From: Variovorax sp. DXTD-1
Lineage (GTDB): Bacteria; Pseudomonadota; Gammaproteobacteria; Burkholderiales; Burkholderiaceae_C
DNA length: 64,000 nucleotides
Direction: 5' to 3'
Assembly (NCBI RefSeq): GCF_003984625.1
Contig: NZ_RWKH01000022.1
Location: forward strand, 38,237-102,236
The stretch's first letter is position 1. Every line of letters starts with the position of its first letter. The notes under the pieces are model-generated. The model made no database searches. It saw only the letters and a list, made by a program, of their open reading frames with translations, and was not told the DNA's origin. Positions 1-8,813 of this stretch are shown in pieces. The position numbers were made by a program, and so were the translations under genes.

Positions 1-307
1 CCGCGGTGCCGATGATGACGTCGACCTTGTCCTCGTCGATCATCTTGCGGGCGTTGCGCGCGGCCGTCGTCGGATCGGAGGCATCGTCGAGCTGCACCAG
101 CTGGATCTTGCGGCCGCCGAGGTCGGCCTTGTAGGCGATGGCGGCCTTCATCCCTTTTTCATAGGGAATGCCGAGCGAAGACACCGGCCCCGAGAGCGAC
201 GTGATGAAGCCGACCTTGAGATCTGCGGCCCACGCGCTGGCGGCGCTGAGTGCGCCGAGGCCCGCGGCAATGGCCGCGAGGGTGCGAATTCGGTTCAGGA
301 CTTTCAT
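1..307 (-). CDS. ABC transporter substrate-binding protein, branched-chain amino acid type (partial)
   Basis: Only the first ~102 codons lie in the window; the 3' part runs off the left edge. The protein starts MKVLNRIRTLAAIAAGLG and has a typical Sec signal peptide with a likely cleavage after AWA. The mature start (DLKVGFITSLSGPVSSLGIPYEKGM would be the region) resembles LivJ/LivK-like periplasmic binding proteins (peripla_BP_6): beta strand, SLSG phosphate-loop-like turn, then G-hydrophobic helix. It lies 50 bases downstream of the SDR gene, as the last visible gene of the ring-hydroxylase operon, so it probably captures the aromatic or indolic substrate, or a product, in the periplasm. 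The ligand cannot be deduced from this fragment. Confidence 0.85.
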   Translation of the reverse strand, partial: MKVLNRIRTLAAIAAGLGALSAASAWAADLKVGFITSLSGPVSSLGIPYEKGMKAAIAYKADLGGRKIQLVQLDDASDPTTAARNARKMIDEDKVDVIIGTA

Positions 308-357
308 GGCGGTGCTCCAGGGTGTTGTGGGTGGTGAACGAAACGAACGCTGAAAAA

Positions 358-1083
358 CTAGAGGGCGAGACTGCCGACGCTGGTTCCGCCGCAGACGTAC
401 AAGACCTGTCCGGTGACAAAGCTGTTCTCGGGCGCGGCAAAGAAACGCACGGCGCGTGCCACGTCGGCCGATTCGCCAAGGCGCTTGACGGGCACTGAGG
501 CCGCGAGCGCGCGTTCCTTCTCGCTGCCGGCTTCGACCACGTCGTAGAACATGTCGGTGCGGATAGGACCTGGTGCGACCACGTTCACCGTGATGCCGTC
601 GGCCGCGAGTTCGAGAGCCCAGGTGCGCGCCATGCCCAGCATGCCGGCCTTGGTGGCGGAATAGCTGGTGCGGGTGGCCAGGCCCAATGCCGCGCGAGAC
701 GACAACAGCACCACGCGGCCGAAGCGCTGCGCACGCATCACGGGCAATGCACCTTGCACGAGCTGGATCGCACAGCCCAGGTGCAGGTCGACGAGGGCGT
801 CGAGATCGTCCAGCTTCACATCGGACAGGAGCGCAGGGCGGATCACGCCGGCGTTGTGCACGATGGTGGTCGGCGCAAAGCGCTCGACCAGCTCGCGCAC
901 CGCCTCGCCCGTTGCCGCCCGGTCGCTCAGGTCGACCTCGATGCTGTGAAGCTTCGCATGGCCGATGTCGGCCTTGCGGCGCGCGAGCGACACTACCTCG
1001 TAGCCTTGCGCAAGCAGGTCTTCGCAGATCGCCTTGCCGATGCCCGCGCTGCCGCCGGTAACCGCTGCGACCTTCGGCGTCAT
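358..1083 (-). CDS. SDR family oxidoreductase
   Basis: A 241-residue classical short-chain dehydrogenase. It has the Rossmann motif TGGSAGIG near residue 9, the NAG motif (HNAG), the catalytic Ser in LLSSRA and an intact Y-S-A-T-K (YxxxK) active site, followed by the PG loop (VVAPGPIRTDM). The start overlaps the stop of the cyclase-family gene by ATGA, so the two are translationally coupled. In the proposed indole-acetate pathway it could oxidise or reduce a hydroxy/keto intermediate such as dioxindole/isatin, but the substrate is inferred only from context. FabG-like paralogues cannot be excluded from sequence alone. Confidence 0.9.
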   Translation of the reverse strand: MTPKVAAVTGGSAGIGKAICEDLLAQGYEVVSLARRKADIGHAKLHSIEVDLSDRAATGEAVRELVERFAPTTIVHNAGVIRPALLSDVKLDDLDALVDLHLGCAIQLVQGALPVMRAQRFGRVVLLSSRAALGLATRTSYSATKAGMLGMARTWALELAADGITVNVVAPGPIRTDMFYDVVEAGSEKERALAASVPVKRLGESADVARAVRFFAAPENSFVTGQVLYVCGGTSVGSLAL

Positions 1084-1892
1084 GCCTGTACTCCTACCAG
1101 CGCGAGCACACGCAGCGGGCTGCCGCTGCCCTTCTCGATCTTCAGCGGCGGGCAGATCAGCACCGCACCCGATGGCGGCAGCAGGTCGAGATTGCTCAGG
1201 CACTGCAGGCCATAGCGCCCCGCGCCGTGCATGTAGTAGTGACACGGATAAGGCGGCCGCAGGTGATAGCCCTGGCCCGCATCGGTGCCGATAGCCTCGG
1301 AGCCGAAGCCCAGCACGTCGCGCTGCTCCACCAGGAAGCGCACGGCCTCGGTGCTCGGGCCGGGCGTGTGCTGGCCGGTTTCGTCGAAGTTCTGGTACGC
1401 CTCGGGGTCGCTGCGCTTGGACCAGTCGGTGCGCATCAGCACCCATGCCCCCTTGGGGATGCGGCCATGCGCGGCCTCGTAGGCCTCGATGTCTTCCAGC
1501 GTCAGCAGGTAATCAGGATCATCCTTCACCTGCGGCGAGCAATCGATCACGCAGGCCGGCGCCACGAAGTGCTGCACGGGAATGGTGTCGACCGAGTTGT
1601 TGGGCAGGTCGCGGCCCGAGATCCAATGGATCGGCGCATCGAAGTGCGTGCCGGTGTGCTCGCCGCATGAAAAGTTGTTCCAGTACCAGGCCGGGCCGCG
1701 CTCGTCGTACTTCGAGACTTCCTCGATGCGGAAGGGCCAGCATTGGCCCATTTCGGGCGGCAGCGCGATCTGCGGGAACTCGGGTGTGAGCGTCTGCGTG
1801 AGGTCGATCACGCGGATGCGGCCGCTGGCCATGGCAGTCACGAGGCCGCCGAGGATTTCGGCGGCGGACATCAGTTCGGTGGTCGTCGTCAT
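1080..1892 (-). CDS. cyclase family protein, isatin-hydrolase-like
   Basis: A 270-residue member of the cyclase family (PF04199), which includes kynurenine formamidase and isatin hydrolase. The metal-binding signature HTGTHFDAPIHW is present near residue 85, with a second conserved part GSEAIGTDAGQ and a C-terminal HGAG. A good ribosome binding site (GAAGGAA) precedes the ATG chosen here; a longer reading frame upstream overlaps the SDR fusion gene. Isatin hydrolases open the lactam ring of isatin to isatinate using Mn2+. Beside a Rieske oxygenase and a MarR regulator of indole-acetate type, isatin is the most likely substrate; other cyclic amides or N-formyl substrates remain possible. Confidence 0.85.
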   Translation of the reverse strand: MTTTTELMSAAEILGGLVTAMASGRIRVIDLTQTLTPEFPQIALPPEMGQCWPFRIEEVSKYDERGPAWYWNNFSCGEHTGTHFDAPIHWISGRDLPNNSVDTIPVQHFVAPACVIDCSPQVKDDPDYLLTLEDIEAYEAAHGRIPKGAWVLMRTDWSKRSDPEAYQNFDETGQHTPGPSTEAVRFLVEQRDVLGFGSEAIGTDAGQGYHLRPPYPCHYYMHGAGRYGLQCLSNLDLLPPSGAVLICPPLKIEKGSGSPLRVLALVGVQA

Positions 1893-1906
1893 CGTGGGTT
1901 CCTTCT

Positions 1907-3160
1907 TCAGCCGCCTGCAGCCAGTTCGCGTTCGAGCACCTTGGGGTTGTCGCGCCAGCGCTCCAGCCACTCCTGTGCCACATCGCCGGGGTACACGTCT
2001 TCGACGCCATCGCGCAGCGCCTTCACGATGGCGTTGGCCAGCGCGGTGGGTGCCAGCTTGGGCGGCGGCGTGTGCTGGTTCCATTCGTCGTCGATGGGGC
2101 CGGGAAACACGTTGATCACGCGGATGCCGGCGGGGCGCATCTCGGCGCGCAGGCACTGCGCGAGCGAATGCGCCGCAGCCTTCGAGGCGCTGAAGGTGCC
2201 GTGCGGCGGAAAGTTGCTGAGCGCGTAGATCGACAGCAGGTTGACCCACGCCGTCGCACCCGTTGCACCATCGGCCGAGCGGCCCTTGAGCGCAGGGCCG
2301 AACTCCTGCGCGAGGCGCAGCAGGCCGAAGTAGTTGATGTCCATCTCCGCCTTGGCCACGTCGGTGCCGCGGCGCGAGCCGATGCCGAAGGTACGATGCA
2401 CCTCGGCGTTGTTGATCACGATGTCGACCTTGCCACCGATGGAGCCTGCAAGCTCGGTCACCTGGCGGCCGTTGGTCAGGTCGAGCGGCACGAGCGTCAC
2501 CTGCGGCAGTACCGAGATGTCGTCCAGTCCATCGCCCATCTTCTTCCAGGGTTCGGCATGGCCGACCCAGACGATGTCGGCGCCGGCCTTCACCAGCGCA
2601 CGCACGATGGCCTGGCCGGTTTCGGTCTTGCCGTCGGTCACCAGCACCTTGCGGAACTTGGGGTCGCTGGTCATCTCGCGCAGCATCTTGTCGTCGGCCA
2701 TGTGGGGACTCCCTTCATTCGGAAAGCCAATGAGAACGGCCTGGCCTGCACGGTCGAGCCGGGCGCCCACGCGCACACGTTGTGGCGCATCGCCGACCTC
2801 GCCATGCAGGTGAACCATGAGCGTCGGGCCGGCATCCAGGTGCACCAGGCCCAGCCGCCAAGGCAGCCGCTCGCGGAAAAACAGGTCGTTGCTGTGATGC
2901 AGCGTGGTGCTGCCGAGCAGTTCGCCCTCGCCGCTTTGCTCGCGCCAACGCAGAGAAGCAGACAGGCACTTGTGGCAAACCTCGCGCGGCGGGTACTGCA
3001 CGGTGCCGCAGTCTTCGCAGGTCTGAAGCTCGAAGCGGCCTTCGGCGGCGGCTGCGGTGAGGCCGAGCGCCACGCGGCCGCGCGCGCCGGGCGGCAGGTT
3101 CATCTGCCGGGTGCGCAGCACCGGGTTCTTGCGCGGGGGGCGCATCAAAGGCATCGTCAT
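1907..3160 (-). CDS. DUF35 (Zn-ribbon/OB-fold) - SDR fusion protein
   Basis: A 417-residue two-domain protein. Residues ~15-140 are a DUF35 acyl-CoA-associated domain with a rubredoxin-like zinc ribbon (CEDC...CHKC) and an OB-fold. Residues ~155-415 are a short-chain dehydrogenase fold (NNAE motif, PG loop). The SDR part looks degenerate: the glycine-rich turn is TDGKTETG and the YxxxK tyrosine is replaced by Phe (TFSASK). The start overlaps the thiolase-like stop by ATGA, as expected for a subunit partner. DUF35 proteins form complexes with thiolase-fold enzymes, including Ltp2/ChsH2-type retro-aldolases in steroid side-chain degradation. I infer that it pairs with the neighbouring thiolase-like protein. 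Confidence 0.85.
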   Translation of the reverse strand: MTMPLMRPPRKNPVLRTRQMNLPPGARGRVALGLTAAAAEGRFELQTCEDCGTVQYPPREVCHKCLSASLRWREQSGEGELLGSTTLHHSNDLFFRERLPWRLGLVHLDAGPTLMVHLHGEVGDAPQRVRVGARLDRAGQAVLIGFPNEGSPHMADDKMLREMTSDPKFRKVLVTDGKTETGQAIVRALVKAGADIVWVGHAEPWKKMGDGLDDISVLPQVTLVPLDLTNGRQVTELAGSIGGKVDIVINNAEVHRTFGIGSRRGTDVAKAEMDINYFGLLRLAQEFGPALKGRSADGATGATAWVNLLSIYALSNFPPHGTFSASKAAAHSLAQCLRAEMRPAGIRVINVFPGPIDDEWNQHTPPPKLAPTALANAIVKALRDGVEDVYPGDVAQEWLERWRDNPKVLERELAAGG

Positions 3161-4329
3161 GCCGGTCTCCCGAGGATGACGGCGCCTGTGCACAGGCAGC
3201 GGTCGTAGGTCACCATGCCGAAGCCGGCGACGAGGCCCAGCTGCGCGTTGGGTACCGCGCGCTTGCCGGCTTGATCGGTGAGCTGTCGGATCGCCTCGAC
3301 CATGCCGAGGAAACCACCTGCCGCGCCGGCCTGCCCCGCCGAGAGCTGCCCGCCGCTCGTGTTGTTCGGAAAGCTGCCGTCGAAAGTCATCGTGTGGGCC
3401 TGCACGAAGGCCGGGCCTTCGCCCTTGTCGCAGAAGCCCAGGTCCTCGAACTGCATCATCACGATGACGGGGTAGTCGTCGTAGGTCTGCACGAAGTCCA
3501 GTTGGGCTGGCTGCACGCCGGCCTGCGCATAGAGGTCGTCGCGGTCCATGCGCCAGCCGCCCTGCACCATCACCGGGTCTTCGGCATAGGCGTTGTGCCG
3601 CTCGATGGCGCCGCGGATGACGGCGTGCGGCAGGCCCAGGTCGCGCGCGCGCTCCTCGCTCATTACCAGGAAGGCATCGGCGCCGGCGCAGGGCATCACG
3701 CAGTCGAAGAGATGGATGGGGTCGGAGATCGGCCGCGCGGCCATGTACTCATCGAGCGTCAATGCCTTCTTGAACATTGCATTCGGATTGCCGAGCGCGT
3801 TGGTGCGCTGGTCCACGCAGATGCGGCCGAAGTCTTCGCGCTTGGCGCCGTAGGTGCGCATGTAGTTGGCGGTGATGAAGGCGAAGATCGAGTTCGGTCC
3901 GCCCGAGCCGTAGGGGTAGCTCGCGTCCCGCGCAAAGTTGCTGAAGCTGCCGAGCGTCTGGCGGAAGGAGTCGACATGGTTGGTGTCGGCGCCCACGCAG
4001 GCGACGATATCGGCATCGCCCGCCTGCACGGCGCGCGCGGCGCGGCGCAGGCACATCACGCCCGAGGCGCCGCCGGTGGGCACGTGGTCGAGCCAGCGCG
4101 GCGAAAGCCCCAAGTGCTGAGTGACGCCCACGGCCGTGTCGGGCGCGAGCGAAAAGCTGCTGAGGCACAGGCCGTCGATCTGTTCCTTGGCAACGCCGCT
4201 GGACTCGACCAGCGCCTCGATGGCCTGGCCGATGAACCAGTGCGCGGTGCGGGTGGAGTAGCGCACGTAGGGCACGGTGATGGGCACGGCGGCCGCAACG
4301 CCTTCGTAGGAGAGCCGTTGCCTGGTCAT
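3157..4329 (-). CDS. thiolase-fold protein lacking thiolase catalytic Cys/His (SCP-x/Ltp2-like, putative retro-aldolase)
   Basis: A 390-residue thiolase-superfamily protein of the lipid-transfer/SCP-x type. The position of the nucleophile in canonical thiolases (CASG) reads GASG here (residues ~87-90), and the C-terminal GHP motif reads AGQAGAAGG, so both the acylated Cys and the catalytic His are absent. This excludes ordinary Claisen thiolysis and resembles Ltp2-type aldolases, which cleave beta-hydroxyacyl-CoA esters with a DUF35 partner. It overlaps the upstream CoA-ligase gene and the downstream DUF35-SDR gene by ATGA at both ends. In context it may release acetyl-CoA from dioxindole-acetyl-CoA; that activity is inferred. 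Confidence 0.85.
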   Translation of the reverse strand: MTRQRLSYEGVAAAVPITVPYVRYSTRTAHWFIGQAIEALVESSGVAKEQIDGLCLSSFSLAPDTAVGVTQHLGLSPRWLDHVPTGGASGVMCLRRAARAVQAGDADIVACVGADTNHVDSFRQTLGSFSNFARDASYPYGSGGPNSIFAFITANYMRTYGAKREDFGRICVDQRTNALGNPNAMFKKALTLDEYMAARPISDPIHLFDCVMPCAGADAFLVMSEERARDLGLPHAVIRGAIERHNAYAEDPVMVQGGWRMDRDDLYAQAGVQPAQLDFVQTYDDYPVIVMMQFEDLGFCDKGEGPAFVQAHTMTFDGSFPNNTSGGQLSAGQAGAAGGFLGMVEAIRQLTDQAGKRAVPNAQLGLVAGFGMVTYDRCLCTGAVILGRPA

Positions 4330-5963
4330 GCCTGCCCCACTTGTCTTTTCTTCATCGAGCGCGTGTCGATGCAATGGCCCTGCCCCGGTAGTGACTGCGC
4401 CATCTCGCGCAGCTGGCCACGCTGGATCTTCTGCGACGGCGTAAGCGGCAGCGCATCGACGAACGCGACGTAACCCGGCGCCTTGTAATAGGCGAGCTGC
4501 GCAAGCGCGTGCTGCACGATGCTTGCTGCAACTTGTTCGCGCTGCGACGCATCGGCGACGTCTTCGCGCATCACGATGCAGGCCAGCACCTCGTCGCCGC
4601 GCACCGCATCGGGCGTCGCAGCCACGGCCGAGGTCTTCACCGCCGGATGCTGATTCAGCACGCTCTCGACCTCGACGGCCGAGATGTTCTCGCCGCTGCG
4701 GCGGATCACATTCTTCTTGCGGTCGACGAAGAAGAAGTTGCCTTCGGCGTCGCGGCGCACCAGGTCGCCGGTGTGGAACCAGCCGTCGGCCCAGGCTTCG
4801 CGCGTGGCCTCTTCGTCCTTCAGGTAGCCGGAGAAGAAGTAGCGCTTCGGGTCGTTGCCGGCCGAACGCACGAGCAGTTCACCCGGAGCGTCGGTGCCGA
4901 CATCGCCGCCGTCGTCGCCCACAAGGCGAATCTCGACGAAGTCTTCCTGCCGACCGAAGCAGCTTGTACCCACGAGGCGCGGCTCGCGGTTGGCCATGAT
5001 GCAGGCGGCCGCGCCGGTCTCGGTCATGGCCCAGGCCTCGACCAGTGAAAAGCCGAAGCGCTCCTCGAAGGGTGCGTGGTTCTTGCGGTCCACGCCGGCG
5101 CCGAAGCCCCAGCGGATTGCGTGGTCGCGGTCCGCGGCAGACGGCGGGGCCGACAGCAGCATCGCGGGCATCACGCCAAGGTAGTGCACGATGGTTGCGC
5201 CGCTCTCGCGAGCACTGGCCAGCCAGGTCTTCGGATGAAACCGGTCAAGCTGCACCAGGCAACCGCCCGCCACCAGCACCACCATGGTGGAGAACGCCAT
5301 CGCATTCATGTGATTGAGCGGCAGCGGCGTGATGACGCGCTCGGCGTCGGGGCGGATGCTGCACACACCGTCGAGGGCGGCGTACCACTCGCCCGCACGC
5401 AGGAAGTAGGCGTTGCTCAGGATGCAACCTTTGGGGCGCCCGGTGGTGCCTGACGTGTAGAGCAGGCCGCATTCGGTGTCGGCGCCGATGGGATCGCCGG
5501 ACCGAGGTGCTGCGGCCTTGGCGCGGGGCACCGCGTCGTCGGGTCCCATGGTCTCGAAGGGCACACCGGCTTGTGCCGCGGCTGCGCGCAGGTCGTTCGC
5601 GCGTTCAGGCAGCGTCACGGCCAGGCCGATCTCGCTGTGGCCGATCAGGTAGACCAGTTCGGCCGAACGCATCTCGGCATTGATCGGCACCACGCTCACG
5701 CCCAGCGCGTTGAGCGCGAACCAGTGGAAAAGGAACGCGGGCCGGTTCTCCAGCAGCAGCCCCACCCGATGGCCGTGGCCGTAGCCGGCTTTCGCGTAGG
5801 CACTGCGAAGCCGCTCGACCTCGGCGGCTGCCTCGCCCCAGCGGATGGCGCCGGCCGGAATGCCGTAGGCGGCGGCGGTGACCGACTCGGTAAACAGGAA
5901 TTCGGCTCGCGGCGTGCGTGCCGCAGTGGCCGCGAAGACTTGATGGACGGTGGCGTGTTGCAT
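4326..5963 (-). CDS. AMP-dependent acyl-CoA synthetase/ligase
   Basis: A 545-residue ANL-superfamily enzyme of normal length. The AMP-binding P-loop LLYTSGTTGRPKG lies near residue 167, followed by the A5 motif (WAMTETGA), the A7 motif (GWFHTGD) and the A8/hinge motif (FVDRKKNVIRRSGENIS). The C-terminal catalytic lysine region is PLTPSQKIQRG. It would activate a carboxylic acid through an acyl-adenylate to a CoA thioester. Placed between the ring hydroxylase and the thiolase/DUF35 pair, it probably activates the acetate side chain of the hydroxylated indole (dioxindole-3-acetate). The ATG is preceded by 7 bases after the oxygenase beta-subunit stop, so it belongs to the same transcript. Confidence 0.9.
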   Translation of the reverse strand: MQHATVHQVFAATAARTPRAEFLFTESVTAAAYGIPAGAIRWGEAAAEVERLRSAYAKAGYGHGHRVGLLLENRPAFLFHWFALNALGVSVVPINAEMRSAELVYLIGHSEIGLAVTLPERANDLRAAAAQAGVPFETMGPDDAVPRAKAAAPRSGDPIGADTECGLLYTSGTTGRPKGCILSNAYFLRAGEWYAALDGVCSIRPDAERVITPLPLNHMNAMAFSTMVVLVAGGCLVQLDRFHPKTWLASARESGATIVHYLGVMPAMLLSAPPSAADRDHAIRWGFGAGVDRKNHAPFEERFGFSLVEAWAMTETGAAACIMANREPRLVGTSCFGRQEDFVEIRLVGDDGGDVGTDAPGELLVRSAGNDPKRYFFSGYLKDEEATREAWADGWFHTGDLVRRDAEGNFFFVDRKKNVIRRSGENISAVEVESVLNQHPAVKTSAVAATPDAVRGDEVLACIVMREDVADASQREQVAASIVQHALAQLAYYKAPGYVAFVDALPLTPSQKIQRGQLREMAQSLPGQGHCIDTRSMKKRQVGQA

Positions 5964-5970
5964 CGCGTCC

Positions 5971-6471
5971 CTAGATGAAAAGCTGCACGGCAGGCAGCGC
6001 CGCGTCGCAGTTGAGCAGGTTCACGCGCTTGAGCGTCATGCGCAGCGTGCCATCTTGCACCGCGAGGTAGTGGAAGAAGGTGCCGACGTAGAACTGCAGC
6101 TCATCGCCCTGCGATTCGGTGTAGTGGAACTCGGTGCGCACCACGAAGCGGTTGCCTTCGGCGTCGAAGGTCTCGACCACCGGCACCTGCAGCAGGTGGT
6201 GGCAGCGGCTCGGCGGTTGCTGTGAAAAGGCACGCGGGCTCTTGAGGCGCTCAATGCGCAGTTCGCGCAGCAGCTTGTCTTCGTAGAGGTGCGAGGTATG
6301 GTTGAGCCCGTCTTCCTGGTCGGGCACCAGCGGCACCCAGTAGAACGCGTCGTCTGTGAAGAGCGCGTTCCACTCCTGGTAGCGACGGGTGTCGAGCAGG
6401 CGCGCTTCGTTCACGACGAAGTCGATCAGGTCCTGGCGGGTGATCTGGGTTGAGATGTCGGCGCCGGCCAT
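5971..6471 (-). CDS. aromatic-ring-hydroxylating dioxygenase, beta subunit
   Basis: A 166-residue small subunit of the Rieske non-haem iron oxygenase family (SnoaL-like/ring_hydroxyl_B fold). The start chosen gives MAGADISTQITRQD and overlaps the alpha-subunit stop by one base (TGATG), the classic coupled alpha-beta arrangement; longer upstream frames are shadows of the alpha gene. Conserved parts include the N-terminal helix ending in LLDTRRYQEW and the C-terminal LRMTLKRVNLLN. Beta subunits are usually structural, stabilising the alpha3beta3 hexamer. In Variovorax iad loci the corresponding small subunit is, as I recall, called IadE. Confidence 0.92.
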   Translation of the reverse strand: MAGADISTQITRQDLIDFVVNEARLLDTRRYQEWNALFTDDAFYWVPLVPDQEDGLNHTSHLYEDKLLRELRIERLKSPRAFSQQPPSRCHHLLQVPVVETFDAEGNRFVVRTEFHYTESQGDELQFYVGTFFHYLAVQDGTLRMTLKRVNLLNCDAALPAVQLFI

Positions 6472-7784
6472 CACATCGTCTCCGTCATACGCTGCACCCA
6501 GCTGCGGTACTGGTTGCGCATCGGCAGCTCGTTGGTTCCGCCCGTGGTGATTTCGCCGCCCTTCAGCTCCGACGGGTCGTAGTCGCGGTGCAGGCTGACC
6601 CACTCGTTGCCGCTCGCGTGAAGCCCGGCCTGCATGCCGCGATAGGCCTGCAGGTCGTCGTGGCCCACCACCGAGAACGGCGAGTTGATGAGCCGGTTGT
6701 ACATGGTGGTGCGCTGCAGCAGCTCGGGCGGCGCGCCCTTCAGGCGGAAGGTCCAGCTCTCGATCAGCGTCTTGTCGGCAGAGATCGGCTTGACCACGCG
6801 GATTGCCTGGATCGCGCCCTTGATCGTGAGGTTCGGGTAGTACACGGTGTTGTGCCGAGCCATGCCGAGGATCTGCGCGGTCTTTTCCTCGCCGTAGCGC
6901 GCCTTCATGGCGTCGTCGTACTCGGGAATTGCCTTGTACTTGCTGTGGATGCTGAAGTGCACGCCCGTGAAGCTGTGGCCGTGGTCGTAGGTGCGAATGC
7001 CCATGTCCTCGAAGAACTTGTAGTCGGACATGAAAGGCACGAACTGCTCCACGGCCATGGGCTTGGGCTCGTCGGCAGGCTTGTCGGCCCACATGCGCTT
7101 GGCGGTGCCAGCCGAGGACTCGTGCGCCACCATGGGGTGCATCGTGTCGTTGAGGTTCTCTACGAACATCTTCCAGTTGCACTGGTGCATGAAGCGCAGG
7201 CAACCGCCGGCAATCTCGAGCTCGCCTTCCGGCGAGCGGTCGGCCATGTTGTCGATGGAGCTCAGCGAGTCGCCGAAGTACTCGTCGAAGTCGGGTCCCG
7301 CATCATTGATCTTCACGAAGATGAAGCCGCGGTAGCTGCGCACATGCTTCAGCGTGGTCAGGCCCTTGGCCGACTCGCACTCGTGCAGCGCCGTGTTCTC
7401 GTAACCGGTCTTCAGCGGAATGGCCAGCAGCGAGCCGTCGGTCTTGAAGGTCCACGCGTGGTACGGGCAGCGAAAGAACTTGCCGGTGTTGCCGCACGGT
7501 GCGCTCACCAGGCGCGAACCCTTGTGGGCGCAGCGGTTCATCATCGCGCGCACGCTGCCGTCGGTGTGGCGCACGACGATCAGCGGGCGGCCGGCGATCT
7601 CGTTGTTGATCCAGTCGCCCGGCTTCGGCAACTGGCTCTCATGGCCCACGTAGTTCCAGGTGTTGGCGAAGAAGTGCTCCTGCTCCAGCTCGAAGATTTC
7701 CTGGCTGGTGTACAGGTCGCGGTGCACGCGGTCGTTCTGCACCAGCGCGCGCACGGCTTCAGGGTTGTCTCGGTACGAAGGCAT
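6471..7784 (-). CDS. Rieske aromatic-ring-hydroxylating dioxygenase, alpha subunit
   Basis: A 437-residue catalytic subunit. The Rieske [2Fe-2S] ligands are seen as CAH (residue ~83) and CPYH about 20 residues later. The mononuclear iron facial triad is in the NDTMHPMVAH segment (D-x2-H-x4-H) with a distal acidic ligand expected later. The start ATG follows a short gap after the reductase gene. It takes electrons from the adjacent reductase to insert O2 into the ring. With the MarR neighbour and the CoA ligase it matches the IAA oxygenase of Variovorax (IadD as I recall), which turns indole-3-acetate into dioxindole-3-acetate; substrate assignment is from context. Confidence 0.93.
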   Translation of the reverse strand: MPSYRDNPEAVRALVQNDRVHRDLYTSQEIFELEQEHFFANTWNYVGHESQLPKPGDWINNEIAGRPLIVVRHTDGSVRAMMNRCAHKGSRLVSAPCGNTGKFFRCPYHAWTFKTDGSLLAIPLKTGYENTALHECESAKGLTTLKHVRSYRGFIFVKINDAGPDFDEYFGDSLSSIDNMADRSPEGELEIAGGCLRFMHQCNWKMFVENLNDTMHPMVAHESSAGTAKRMWADKPADEPKPMAVEQFVPFMSDYKFFEDMGIRTYDHGHSFTGVHFSIHSKYKAIPEYDDAMKARYGEEKTAQILGMARHNTVYYPNLTIKGAIQAIRVVKPISADKTLIESWTFRLKGAPPELLQRTTMYNRLINSPFSVVGHDDLQAYRGMQAGLHASGNEWVSLHRDYDPSELKGGEITTGGTNELPMRNQYRSWVQRMTETM

Positions 7785-7800
7785 GGTTCTCGTGGCTCCT

Positions 7801-8793
7801 TCACATGTCGAGCACCAGGCGCGCACCCTTGGCGCGCGAGATGCAGATCTGCATGACGTTGCCCTCCGCCTTCTCGCGGGCCGTGAGCACGTAGTCGCGG
7901 TGGTCGATCTCCCCTTCGAGCACGGGCACCGCGCACACGCCGCATTCGCCGCGCTTGCAGTCGAACATCGGGTCGCAGCCGTTGTCGATGAGGCAATCGA
8001 GAATGCTCTGGTCGGCCGCGACGGTGAAGCGCTGGCCCGACTGGGCAAGCTCCACCTCGAAGGGCTGGTCGCCTTCCTCGGCGACCGGCTCGGTGAACAG
8101 CTCGAAGTGCACGCGGTCGTGCTCCCAGCCGCGCGCCTGGGTGCGGGCCAGCACGACGTCCAGCATGACCTTGGGGCCGCAGACGTAGAGGCGGTCGCCG
8201 GCGGGCACATCGTCGAGCAGCGTATCGATGTCGAGCGGTGCGCCGGCTTCGGCATCGGCATGCAAGCGCAGGTCGTCACCGAGCAGCGCCTGCAGCTCGG
8301 GCAGGAAGGCCATCAGCTCGCGGCTGCGGCCGGCGTAGTGCATGCGCACCGGCGCCTCTTCGGCGCGGCGGCGCGCGGCCATGGTGGCCAGCGGCGTCAC
8401 GCCGATGCCGCCCGCCACCAGCACCGAGCCGCCGGGACCGGTGTGCAACGGAAAGTCGTTCTTCGGCGCCTCGATGGCGAGGGTATCGCCCTCTTTCAGC
8501 TGCTCGTGCATGAAGCGCGAACCACCGCGGCCTTCGGCTTCCTTGCGCACGGCAATCACGTATTCGGTCGGCGCGTTGGTGGCATTGCGCGTCGTCGCAA
8601 AGTTGATCAGCGAGTAGTGGCGCCAGTCGGTCCTGCCATCGGGCAGTTTCACTTGCACGCGGATGTGCGCACCGGCGGCAAAGCCGGGCAGCGCACGGCC
8701 GTCTGCCGCGCGCAGGCGCAGCATGCGGATGAGCGGATTGAGTGCGCGTGCCTCGGCAACGCGAAGCTGGAGCGTGGCGGTGGGTGCGGTCAT
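7801..8793 (-). CDS. oxygenase reductase component (FMN/FAD, NAD(P)H, plant-type [2Fe-2S])
   Basis: A 330-residue phthalate-dioxygenase-reductase-like protein with the domain order flavin (RHYSLIN near residue 58), NAD (VAGGIGVTPL, then YVCGP) and C-terminal ferredoxin. The cluster ligands are C-x4-C-x2-C (CKRGECGVC) and a final C near residue 317. It transfers electrons from NAD(P)H to the Rieske centre of the alpha subunit encoded 16 bases downstream, so no separate ferredoxin is needed for the oxygenase. The fused ferredoxin makes this a two-component (class IA-like) system. It probably corresponds to IadC in the Variovorax nomenclature, though I rely on memory for the symbol. Confidence 0.92.
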   Translation of the reverse strand: MTAPTATLQLRVAEARALNPLIRMLRLRAADGRALPGFAAGAHIRVQVKLPDGRTDWRHYSLINFATTRNATNAPTEYVIAVRKEAEGRGGSRFMHEQLKEGDTLAIEAPKNDFPLHTGPGGSVLVAGGIGVTPLATMAARRRAEEAPVRMHYAGRSRELMAFLPELQALLGDDLRLHADAEAGAPLDIDTLLDDVPAGDRLYVCGPKVMLDVVLARTQARGWEHDRVHFELFTEPVAEEGDQPFEVELAQSGQRFTVAADQSILDCLIDNGCDPMFDCKRGECGVCAVPVLEGEIDHRDYVLTAREKAEGNVMQICISRAKGARLVLDM

Positions 8794-8813
8794 CGTGCGT
8801 CCGTTGTCTCTCT

